From positions 16,340,815-16,404,814 of the forward strand of contig OY829330.1 in the NCBI GenBank assembly GCA_963691655.1: a stretch of 64,000 nt of DNA, in the 5' to 3' direction. The notes beneath the pieces were generated by a model. The model did no database searches and had not been told where the DNA came from. It saw only the letters and a program-made list of their open reading frames with translations. The position numbers and the translations under genes were made by a program. Positions 33,201 to 45,200 of the stretch are shown here, piece after piece; the first letter of the stretch is position 1; every line of letters starts with the position of its first letter. The stretch comes from Toxonevra muliebris (Eukaryota > Arthropoda > Insecta > Diptera > Pallopteridae).

Positions 33201-36200
33201 CTAACATTTTTGACAATTTGTATATTTGGATCGGTAATCTTTGCTTTAGAGCGGGTGATCATAGCATTATTGTTATTATTAATGATCATTTTATTCGTCT
33301 CTGTCGATTCGTTAATATGAGAAGAGCGAGTGATTGTAGCGGTATTATTGAGATTAGTACTATTAGATTTGTTATTGTCTTTGATTACATTAATGTGAGA
33401 TGAATGCACAGATTTAAGAGAGTCAAATATTGATTTTATATCGATTAAACTTTGGACCGCCGCATCTATTTTTGAGAGGCATATATTAGCAGGTCTCTTG
33501 ATACATATGTCACATTTATATATGATGTTAATATTAGACTTCAGCACGTTTAAACAATTTAAATTAATTTTTGCGCATTTTAAATGCATGGTTCCACAGC
33601 AAATACCGCACGAAATGGATTCACGTCCAACGCACTGCAAGCTGCATTTCATGCAGTTTTGCATTTTAATTATAAAGTGATTATTAAGAATAATTCGATT
33701 TTTTTTAGGAGCGTAAGAAATAACACGTCTAACCTGCACGAAGAGTATATTTCAATTGATTCCTATACATTCCATTTTCCTTCTGGGACAGTTTGAAAAG
33801 ATGCATGAAAAAGAAAAGCATAAGCAAACATACAGTTGGAACTCTCTCCAACAGGCAGTGATTCTCATGATGTTGTTGAACCTGGTTCATGGCCGGCCCC
33901 CGCAGGTTCCGTATTGGTCTAAGTATGTCCTATTATAGGGCAGTCACTCCAACTTAACGATTAAAATATTTTTTTTATATCAAAATTACGTTTTTGGTAA
34001 TTTACGTTTTTCTTATTGTTTTAAGTAATTACAAATAACAAAATAAAATTTTTTTCGCAGAACTAACGAAATTAAAAACAACAATATTCGGTTAGTACGT
34101 TGCATCAGGAAGATGAATTTTGGTGTGAAAATTTTCATTAAAGAATGCTTCAAAAGAAAAAATGTTGGAAAAATTTACTGGACCAATTTCAAGTTTTCCA
34201 CATAGCAGTGCAGTGGCAGAACGAATTTTTTCTCAATTGAATCTAATAAAAGACAAAAAACGAAATTGCTTGCATTGACTGCAACTGTTAATGCAGTAAT
34301 GGTTGGTTAGGAAATGCTACAAAGAAATTGTGCTTCCAATTTGTATGCCAGGTTTTGAGAAGAAGGAAGAAATGTTTATTTTAGTTTTTTAATCTTTACT
34401 GATCTTTTTTTATTATTGACTAAATATAATACTTAATATTGTACCGTTTGTTTCCAAAGAAGGACTGTTTTGTTTTTATATAAATTTGTTTATTTGTCAC
34501 AGCTTTTATAGCTTTAAGTATGCCTGAATTTGTAACAAAAAAGATGTGAACAAAAAATCGTATTTTTTTTCTAAAAAAATTTCTATACATTAGTGGAACG
34601 GTTAGAAATTATCTAAGTAGTACCTTTTTGTAAACTTTTAAGACATTTTGAAAAATTCCTCCCTGTAAAGCAAAATCCTCTGCTCAAAAGGGAAAATCCT
34701 TCCCCTTAAAATTTTCAAAACAACAGCACTGGTACTCAATAAATACTAAGATTTCTGAAACTATTTCTCTTATAAATACTGCAAAAAGTTCAGTTTTATA
34801 TTTTCGTAATTCATTAAACGGAATTATTTAAATTTGAGAGACCTAAGTATTTACGAGAGAAACAGTTTGAGAGACCTGAGTATTTATTGAGTACCCATTT
34901 ATGAGAGAAGATATAATTTGAACTTTGTTATATTTAATGAATAGGGCTATTCACGATCTGGTAGAAATGATCTTGCACGAGTCCAATAAGTTATTGTGGC
35001 ATTGGTTTTAATTAAATGTATCAACAACTTCAAATCCCAATTGACTCCAATTGATTTCAAATCCTCAATTGATTCCAAATGACTCCAATTGACATCAAAT
35101 CCCAATTGACTTCAAGTGTATTTAAGTGACTCCAAAGTATTCATGACTTTGAAGTCAAAAGATTTGCATTCTTATGATTTCCAAAAAAAAAATTGCATTC
35201 CCTGACTCCAAAAAAGATTTTTCTAAATGATAATGAGGTTTTGAGTTTTTCGTTTCAAAAAAAATTAAACTTAATCAATAATTTTTATTCCCGAGCAAGA
35301 AAATATAACCTAAAAAAAATTTTAATTCCTAAGCAAAAAATTTAACTCACACAATAATTTTTATTCTCGAAAAAAAAATAAAAATCACAAGTTGATTTTT
35401 CGGTTGAGTTTTGCTCAAACATAAAAATCAAAAAATAATTTTTAAACCAGATTTAAAAAATAAAAATCAGTAGATAATAATTATTTTCAATTTTTAGTGG
35501 TAATGCACAAAAAATAAAATTCTTTAATGGTTTCAATAAAGCGTGCATACTCAACTATGCAATCCGACATTTAGAACATGTTGATTTTTTCATTTAATTT
35601 TGTAAAATAATGATTATTTTCGGTCCCTGCTAAATATATACTCAGATAATATTTCTACACAATTTATTGATGCAGCTAGCGTATTTGAGTTTTGGATGAG
35701 ACCGAATTGATCTGAATGAATGGTCAGGGCTGCCAAAACTAGTGATTTCTCAGTAGAAATGCTGATTTTTTAAACGATTTGCAGAAAATATTGATTTTTA
35801 TACTGGTTTTATGAAATATACTGATTTTCTACTAATTTCAACATTATCCAAAACTTTTTTTTTAAATTAGGACTCAAGCACTAGCCTGTCTCTGTTTACA
35901 CCAAAGGTATGACAAAAACGTACCCCAATAAGGCATTTGTATCTTTCAGACCACCGAGTGTTCTCTCGAGTGATATGAAAAGGTTGTAAATAGAGTTTCC
36001 AATTATTCGACCTTTTCAATAAACCGTTTATCAAATATAGGAATATTTTTCGAAAATTTTTAGGAACCGGTTTCCGATTACGAATAGTAGAAATTAACCG
36101 GTTGACCGGTTAAATAGAATAAGTTTTTTTATTTTTTTTTTAAATCAACGTTCTTCCATTAACCCATTTCAAAAATCTTTGATTCCCGCTCTTGAGCTTT

Positions 36201-39200
36201 AAGTTTGGGTTGTGAGTGAAGATACTGATTTCTACTGATTTTTTTCTACTCCTAGAACTCGGATATAGTGTATTTCAGCGGTAAGCATCTGGCAGCACTG
36301 TGAATGATAATAATTATCTTCAATAAGCTAATTAGCCTTGAAAATTATTTTTGCATTTTATGTTCCATCGTGTCTTGGTCTGGTTGTTAATTCTTATAAC
36401 TTTCTTATATAATATGAAGTGTATAAGAATTACAAAAAAGTGTTGAAGTACACATCTTGGTAGGCAATCGCAAAACCACTAAGCTGATAAGACATTGCCC
36501 CACCGCTGTTCGGAATTGGCGTTAAACTATAGGTCCAACTATGTGGTATCACAATGGGCCGTTCAGGCCTAAGTGTACATCAAGACAGCCACTCCAACCT
36601 AACCTAACCTATTGCCAAAATGCTTTCGTGTCCAAGGCTTTAATGGACATTCTAAAACCGATTAACGGTACACGGTCGCATTCACTATCGCCAGGGCTCT
36701 GAAAACACGAGCAGGGAACTGCCATCGGCGGCCACTGCATCCCAAACCATGACGTGGGCCGGTGCTTGTGACCGAGTGACCACTCTTAGTTCCAAATTTT
36801 CAAACGTTCTCTCCTGTAACCAGACTCGATAATTTTGCTTATTTTCGTATTGCTCAATTAGGTAATTTTTCTCATCTGAGAAGACGAGACTGGCGTACAA
36901 CCGCTTTAACTTTTTTGCTCTTTCTTGCCGTTGTTGTTTCTGCTTCGGTGTAAGATTATGTGGCTTCTTGGCTGTCAGTCACTCAAGGGGCCCAAAATGA
37001 ATTTCGATACGTGCCATAATTAAGTGATCTGATGGAAGTTTGGTCTATCACCTCCACGTGGTGACGGCTGGAAACAGTTGCATATCTGATTTCTGATATG
37101 TGACTGGCTAAGATAGTCCAGGCGGAGGGAACACACTCTCTTATACAAAGCCTTCCCTAATCCAAGGTGTTATGCGAGCCGTGCCTATTGGATACTTTGG
37201 CAGCCAAGGGAGAAATTCTGGAAAGCCATCGGTGGCGGGTCAGCCATCTGAATGCATTAAATTTTTTTTTCTAATAAATTTTATGCAGTCATTATGGTGG
37301 ATCCGCTCCTTTGGTTTTCCAGGGTTAAAAATTAGGCTGTCTTTTTACGGAGCATCTCTGATATACGGCCGTCTCAGAGAGTAACGGTGGCCTTGCTGTA
37401 GTATGGGGCGCTGCCACGGTTGACCTTCCCTTTCCCCTTCTCTTTATATAAGTTGCCGTGCATTCTGATTCGTCAGGATCAAACAGGAGGAGCAGGTGAT
37501 CGGACGAAACAGAATGAACACAAACAACCCAAACCCAAATGAAGAAGTCTCTCGAGTCTACGACAGAGAGCGCATCCTGGAGGAGAGTGGAATTGTAATT
37601 TTTACCACCAACTCTTCTTTGGTGCCCGGGGTTGTGAACCCTGCTAGTAGATATGTGTATAGACGTCACAAATGTGACTGACATACCTTCTACAGAAGCC
37701 GGCGTATTGGGACCACAACCGTATCGCACTATGAGACGCAGATGGAGGAGGATTAGGTCGGATAACAGACGTAAGGAGGCTTCGGCCACTACTCTGTTTG
37801 AAGACCCAATTATGGCAAACGCTTCAAAGAGGGTACGCTCCGCTGAGGTTACACCAACCGATGCAGAGGTTCTTCAGAGAAACCAAGCCTCTTCCTCCAG
37901 ACGTGCTCACGTAAAGGGAACAAAGACTGATACTGCCAGCGCTACCATCTCATGCATGGTGGGCGTGCAGAAGGGAGGCTCTAATACTTTCCAAAGTGTC
38001 AACGCCACCTCTGCGACGCCTACTGCTGCTTGCAATGATAGCGTGAGGCTATATCAGTCTTCTTCTAACTTTGCAAATACTGCGCAACCTATCGACCTTG
38101 ATTTCACTCCTAGTACCTCGAGGGGTCTTTCTTCGAACTCCATTGTTATGGAGGAGGTGAAGCTCGATAGACATCCTATCACAGCAAAGGCTGCGAAAGC
38201 CAGGCCAACTTATAGTGAGGCCGCGGCTAAAGCGCTCCCTATTGCTGTGATAGGAAAGGCTGGTCTCAACCAACAGTTGAGTGATGCAGAGCTCAAGCAC
38301 TGCAAAACCCAACTGATGTGAGCAGTGATATCCGCTGGCCCTGATGTAAACGCAAAAGGCTATGAGGTGGTCAATGGAACCCTAAGGGTGAAGTGTTCAT
38401 CCCAAGCCAATTTCAATTGGATCAGGGCGGCAGTAAATTTGCAACATTCCAAGGCGGCTACTGCTCTTCTATGTTAACGCCTATTCATGTTGCATACATT
38501 CCCTCACATAACAACAATCCAAGAACCTTGGGTCAGCAAAGGACGCATCTGTGAACTTGATGAGTTGAGGGGGCGCACGATTCTATACGATGGGAGTTCT
38601 AACAGACCTACCAAACTTGGTCAGTTTTGTGGCCAAGATATTGTAGCTGCAAAGGTGAGTTTTCAGGACAATCGAGAATGGAAACATTTTGCGATTGCTT
38701 CTGCCTCCTTTCCATACGATGCAATTTTATCACCACCGCCAGCGATGGTAGTTGAATTTGTGGAGTACTGTGAAAGGATGAATTTGGGGCTCATATTATG
38801 TTGTGGCGCTAGTGCACAGAATGTTATCTGAGGCAGCAGCAAATGCAACGTAAGAGGGACCCATCTTCTCAATTACATCCTGTCTTTTGGGTTGAACATA
38901 CAAAACGTTGAGAATCAACCCACTTTTGTGACACCTACTAGACAGGAGGTTATTGACCTAACTCTTTCTAATGAAAGGTTAGTGCAGTCAATTGCAAACT
39001 GAAAGGTCCTTAGAGATGACTCTCTATCAAACCACAGATATATCGAGTTTCAGTATGGTGTTGAAGTTAATCCTCCAACGCTTCTAAGAAATCCGAAAAA
39101 GGCGGATTGGGCAAAGTTTAGAGTAGAACTGGCTTCATTAAGCTGCGCTCTACCCCCTAAACTACGCAACGAGCGAGGGATGGAAGCAGCGGTGGAAAAT

Positions 39201-42200
39201 CTCACCTCTGCTCTTCAGACCAGCTTTGAGCGTGCCTGTCCCCCTCGCCAACCTCTTCCTAAAATTCCTGTTCCGTGGTGGAGCAAGGAGCTGCAAGCCC
39301 TGCGGGTTGAGTCGAGAAAACTTATCAAAAGGGCTTTCAAGACTAATCTTGATGAGCACTGGGCTCTATATAGTCAAAAGCAGAAGGAGTATAAAAAGCG
39401 ATATTGAAACTATATCTGAAACAGCTACGTTGGCGAAAATCCTCAAAAAGGGTCAAGCCAATCAAAAAGTGAGATGTTCAGCTTTATGCTGGAATCTCAC
39501 TTTCCGTACAATCAGGTCTCTGTTGTTCAACATCCCACTTTTCCGGAAGCGGGGAGGGTTAGTTCAACGGTTTCGCAGCTTAACTGGTGGGTTGCCTGGA
39601 CAGTGGCAAATGAAGATGCGATTAGGTTTGCTATTGCTTCCTTTGACAGCTTCAAGTCGCCGGGTCCGGATGGTATACTACCAGTTGCTCTGAAAGAGGG
39701 TTTGGTGCAATTGCTACCGGTTTTGAAGAAGATCTTCATCTCTAGTTTGGCTCTCGCTCACGTTCCCTAACAATGGAGGTTAGTAAAAGTTTTATTCATT
39801 CCAAAAATTGGAAAGGACAACTATACAAATCCTAAAAGCTTTAGACCAATTAGTATGATGTCTTTCTTATTAAAATATCTTGATCGCTGTGTTGAACACC
39901 GCATCCGTAGTGAGTCGTTATTGTTACATCCTCTCTCTTCATTTCCGCATGCTTACCAATGTGGAAAATCTTTTGAGACGGCCCTGCAAAATCTGGTAGG
40001 TCGGATTGAGCGGGCCCTCAACAGGAAAGAATACACTATTGGTATTTTTGTTGATATTGAGGGAGCTTTTGACAACGCGACTTTTGACGGTATGTGCAAT
40101 GCAGCAGGTCAGCATGGAGTGGATCCGGTTCTTGGTACTGGATACGATCAATGCTGTCACATAGACTTATGATGGTTCAAACTGATTGTGGTCAATCCGT
40201 GCCCTGTGGCGTGAATTGAGGTTGTCCCCAAGGGGGTGCACTCTCCCCAATGCTGTGGTGTCTGCTGGTTGACTCTCTGCTTGTTTCCCTAAATGAGTCG
40301 GGTATCTACACACAGGCCTATGCCGATGACGTTGCCTGCTTAATTACAGGCCAATCGGTCGGGTATGTTTGTAGAAAGGCCCAAACTGCTTTGAATGTGA
40401 TTGACTCTTAGGGTTGCTCAAACGGGCTATCGGTTAACTCTCTTAAAACTGGTGTTATCCTTTTCACCAGGAGAAGGAAAATTGATGGTCTCGTTTTACC
40501 AGTACTCCGAGGAATCACTATTTAGCTATCCCAAGAAGTGAAATATCTAGGAGTCATTCTAGATACCAAACTTCTTTGTTGAGCTAAAGGTATCGAAGGT
40601 ATTGGCAGCTTTTTGTCAATGTAAGGCTATTTTTGGCAAAACATGGGGCTTATCACCTTATAAAGTCTTATGGCTTTATAAGGCTATGATTCGACCCATC
40701 ATCACCTATGCATCCATAGTCTGGTGGAGCAGACTTAATGTTGACAGCGTTAGGAAAGCTCTTGCCAGACTTCAAAGGACTGTGGCCATTTGCTGTACAG
40801 GAGCTTTTCCTACAACACCTGTCAAAGAGGCTGTCAAAGCCATCTGTAGGCTTAAACGCAATGGGTATTAGTATGACACTTGCTGGGATATTGGTGACAT
40901 TGAAATTGAAATTTTTGCAATCATCAAGGCAATGAACCATGTTATTGATAATGGTTGGAGAGAATGGAGTATCTGTGTATTTAGTGACAGTCAGGCTGCG
41001 CTTAAATCCTCTAACCACATCTAAACTGGTTATGCATTGTAAATCCAGGCTTGATTGTGTAGGCAAACACAATAGTTTGCTGTTTATATGGGTTCCTGGA
41101 CACTTAGGAATTTCAGGAAATGAATCTGCTGACCTTCTGGCCAGAAAGGGTTCGCAAACTGGTTTCCTGGGCCCAGAACCTATACTCTCTTTGTCGTCTA
41201 CAGCCATCAAGACCACCATTAATGAGTGGGTCCAATAGTAATTGGAAGGACCTGAGGGGCTTTAGACAAACAGAGACCATGTTACCTGTTATCTCAAAGC
41301 GTCTAACAGACTTTCTGTTATCACTTAATAGAAAGAGCTGTAGGCAGCTGGTGGAACATTTGCATATGATTGCCCTGGGAGCTAGTGCCTTCTGTGTTTC
41401 CTGTGGTTTGGAGGAAGAATGTGAAGAGACGGCGGACCACTTTCTTAGTGTCTGCCCCGCTTTCTGCCAGATCAGAGTAAGCATTTTTGGTACTGGAGTG
41501 TTGGGACCGCAGGATCTGCAAAGATTTATTAATAAATCTGGTAGATTTAAAGAATAGCTAAAGGGAACACAGGATATAGTACAATGGACGTAAAACTTGT
41601 CTCTGAGTACTGTATTCTTGAATACTTCTTTTGTCTGTTCCAAAAAAAAAAAAAAAAATGTGGCTTTTGGATATTGTTAGGTTTTACTCCTAGGTTGTTT
41701 TTTAATATCTTACTTCTTACTTACTTTATTAAGCTTCGTTCGGATATTTTTAATGGCAGCAGCCATTTTTCTTACACTCTGTCTGGGATATCGTCGAATT
41801 CTGGCTTTTACTTTTTGAACCATTTCTGTTGAAGTTGCTGTTTTTTTGCGTCCGCCACCGTAACGTTTCGCAGTGCAGCCAGTATCTTTTTACCGATTTA
41901 TGATTCGATATACAAACATTTTATTAACATTTAACGATCTAACGATCTCTATTATGTTTGAGTTCCATTACTTTCGAAATTTTTCCTACTTAGACTCAAA
42001 TGCTTTGCAAACTTGTTAACAATGAAATGAGTTGCCATCGTACCAAATTTAAGCGTGATTGCACTGAAAGCTCGACTACTGTGGCAAAGTGAATTTGGTA
42101 ATAATTTGATCTCCGCACCCTGTTAACAAAAGAAAAGAGCGCAAATGTTCATTGCTCTACGCACTCATTCATTTTGATTAAATTATCATTTTTTTATTTC

Positions 42201-45200
42201 TTTACTTTACGTTTTTTCATCAGGGCTACTTCCTTTTTGGTGGCCTACCTACCACTTGGAGCCAATACAATGACACCAATTTGATTTCCGATTTCTTTTA
42301 CCCTCATTTTTTTATTGCTGGAATTATTCTGCTGAAGGATACAAATTAAAATTATCTGCAGTTTTGACTAATCTATCACTAATTTATTTGTTGTTTTATT
42401 CATTTTCACAGGCGCTATATTCTCAGAAAGCTATGACAATAATCCTACCGAACTGGCATTTAAATATGCCATCCACAGCATAAATCGTAATAAAGGAATC
42501 TTACCTTCAACAACACTCGTCTATGACATAAAGTATGTGGGAAAGGAAGAATCGTTTTACGCTTGTAAGAAAGGTTAGTGCAATAAAATGAAATGATCAA
42601 GAATATTTACTTAATTTATGCAGTGTGCACTAGTATGCCCGTTATAAATCGATTTTCGAATATGAATATTCTTAGCCCCCGATTCGGTACTTAAGCGCGT
42701 CTCTGTTAGGTTAGAGTGGCAGTCTTCTATATGTGCTTAGAACTTAATGAGTCATGGTGACAGGAAAAAGGGGGTGTCTCTCCCAGTTACGGAATAGGGA
42801 ACCACGAGGATTCCATTATTAATCTAGCTATGTCCTTGATATGATATATGTGGATAATAGCTCGGTCCGACTAGTGAAGAAAGATGGGCCCAGGCATTTT
42901 ACTCTTCTCCTAGCCAGAGATGGGCATTGACACATGAGATGAAGAATTATTTCTTCCTCAGAATCACAACCCGACAGAAGTCATTGATTGATAGCTCTAA
43001 ACTTGCAGCATGTGTCCTCATTAAACAGTGTCTCCTGAGCACCGAAATCGTTGTGGTGATAGAGTTTCGGTGCTGAGGTTGAGCAGCTGGCTAGTAAGGT
43101 TTTGTCCATAGTAGTCCAGGTTAGTCTGGTTATGCCATGGGAGTACTCTGCTATCCAGGATCTTTTCGCTTCCTCAAGGTAGTTTAGCTTAATGGCCAAA
43201 TTGTGAAAGGAACTCTTGTGAAAGGAACCCTTCAGGTGTACTAGGGTTTAATATTGGCAAGCAAAGAGCCCTGGAGGTGATCCAGGTGCCTATGGTTTGA
43301 ACATGTTTGACATGGCCTTGATACCATTCGGTATTTCGGCGACTGGGCTGAATTGGCAACCACAACATCCTAGATTTTGTGAAATGTTATCTGAAGATAT
43401 GGTCCCGTCACTGTTGTTGGTGAGGCCATCTTTCGCAACCTCACTAAAAGACCAATTTAGTTTCGACCTAGAGGCTGTCAACGACTTGCTCAGTCGACCT
43501 TTCCTTTACGAGGGGGAAGGGAGGTGGTTGAGCACCAACGTTCTGCTGAGCCCACAGAAGAGCAGCATTGTCTCTCCCATATAACGAAGAGGGGTCAAGG
43601 AACTTAAGTCTGTTTAGAATCTTGACCTACGTTGACACAGCAATATGCGAGCGTACATGCAGTAGAATTAGCGGCAGTAATGGGGCTGTGCCCAAAGCCT
43701 GTACTTCACCAATCAGGTGAACGGGCGGAGAAGCGACCATAACGCTCATTTACTAAAAGACTATCATAACTCAAAAAATACGATTTTGCAGAAAACGCGT
43801 TTAATGTATTCAATTAACTCCTATTTTGCAGAAAAAAGAAGAAATCTTATAATTCTCACGCGCAGAGTATACAAGATATTAATATGAAGCATGATATAAT
43901 GAATAATTCTGCATCATTAACTCAAAAATCGTGCTTTTGACTTATGACAGTCTTTTAGTAAATGAGCAATATCATCTAAATAAGCTTGTGGCGAACCATT
44001 TATACACATTTCTTAAATCATTTTGCACAGTGTATGAAAATGTTTACTGGTTGGCTCTTTGCTTACAGAGGTGTTATGAATTTGAACTGTAACTACACTG
44101 TGCTCGAATTGGAAAAAAAAATTTTGTAGCGGACGGAAGACATATCGTTTCTAACTAATTCGGGGTCAAGGAACTCAGTGGTGATAACCGTTTTTTCCCT
44201 ATCAGCAGCGTTTCATACAAAAATTTTTTTTGAAGTTTTGGCTTGGGGGTATACTACGAAGATACATGTTCCTCTTCTGATTGCGGTGAAAATTGGTATC
44301 GAGGGGTTTTTTGGGATGAAAAAACTGAATTTGACATTTGTTTGCTGAAAAAAATAATTTTAGACATACCTCCCATACAAAAAACCGTCAAAAATACCCA
44401 AAAAGTAGAAAATTTGCATGGGAGGTACCCATATTTTACATCGAAATAGCTTAAATTTTTGCACACATCATTGTTATTGTTAAAAAGATAGTTTCTGAAA
44501 GTTTCAGAACAATCGGCTGAAAAATAAACATCCACTTCTCATCATCAGCGATCAAACGTGTCTAAACAAGTAGATCAAAACGAAACTAAAGAATTTGTGA
44601 GCAATATCTAAACAAGTTTGAACAAATGAGAAAAGATGTTCCCGTTATTTGTGTTCTTCACCTTCGCAGCTTTATAAATGTAAAGAGAATCGTGAGCATC
44701 AAGTTTTTTCTCTTAAGTTAATTGCTTTAATAAACGAGCACTGTCATTAAATGTTAGAATTTTGTCTTAATGATACTAAAAATGTCGTTGCATATCATCC
44801 AATTAAGCATAATGATTTCATTTCTCATTATTGAGTTATAACTTTTCAGCAATATTTATTATCCTTTCTGGTTCTCAAACTTAAAATACTAAATTTGATT
44901 CTAATGAAAGATGGATTTAATTTTTGTTTTTTTACAGGAGGAGAAGAACACAAACAACGGCAACATCTTTTCTCATTTGTTCAAAACTTGTTTAGATATT
45001 GCTCACAAATTCTTTAGTTTCGTTTTGATCTACTTGTTTAGACACGTTTGATCGCTGATGATGAGAAGTGGATGTTTATTTTTCAACCGATTGTTCTGAA
45101 ACTTTCAGAAACTATCTTTTTAACAATTACAATGATGTGTGCAAAAAAGCTATTTCGATGTAAAATAAGGGTACCTCCCATACCAATTTTCCACTTTTTG

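Larger units (their letters stand above)
29391..33780 (-). mobile_element. CR1-clade LINE, both ORFs open (putatively intact)
   Basis: It lies antisense to the host gene. The 3' tail is a run of (ATTT)n on the + strand (29391-29417), that is, (AAAT)n on the element strand, preceded by TGATGAAATTG-like sequence. ORF1 (32444-33664) and ORF2 (29487-32495) are unbroken and overlap by 52 bases in different frames. It belongs to the same clade as the dead copy at 480-4672. The 5' edge near 33780 is an estimate, placed where the sequence returns to an LTR remnant. Confidence 0.85.
36972..41658 (+). mobile_element. LOA-type non-LTR retrotransposon, degraded
   Basis: It is inserted in the mariner-type element: TGTGGCTTCTTGG (36959-36971) on the left and TGTGGCTTTTGG (41659-41670) on the right are the target duplication. 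It ends in a run of 17 A (41642-41658). Order: 5' leader, Gag-like ORF1, endonuclease ([21 protein letters not shown]), reverse transcriptase ([35 protein letters not shown]) and RNase H remnant ([26 protein letters not shown]). LOA-clade elements have exactly this domain set. Confidence 0.8.
36650..42122 (-). mobile_element. Tc1/mariner-type element, minus strand, split by a LOA-type LINE
   Basis: The right part (41659-42122) starts on the minus strand with CAGGGTGCGGAGATCAAATT, an end of Tc1/mariner type, flanked by TTAAC. It then encodes a region reading [20 protein letters not shown], then [15 protein letters not shown], the DNA-binding linker. The left part (36650-36971) encodes [33 protein letters not shown] and [19 protein letters not shown], the first catalytic Asp region and the second. 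Between them lies a complete LINE with a 12-13 bp target duplication. Frame breaks show it is dead. Confidence 0.8.
24226..42411 (+). other. Glutamate receptor intron 1, 18.2 kb
   Basis: It runs from donor GTAAGT to an acceptor with tract TTTGTTGTTTTATTCATTTTCACAG. It holds two family A repeats, an LTR element, a possible small gene, a minus-strand CR1 LINE with open frames, hAT and Tc1/mariner remnants and a LOA-type LINE. None of the + strand insertions near the ends disturbs the splice sites. Confidence 0.85.

Noticed and set aside
33665..33739. A longer CR1 ORF1 starting at 33739
   Set aside because: The codon there is GTG, not ATG; the first ATG of the frame is at 33664, directly before the zinc finger.
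32711..33938. Several + strand frames of 60-75 codons
   Set aside because: Shadows of the open CR1 ORF1 on the minus strand.
35020..35160. CRISPR-like regular repeats
   Set aside because: The CAATTGA words are degenerate, unevenly spaced and in eukaryotic DNA; this is a decayed simple repeat.
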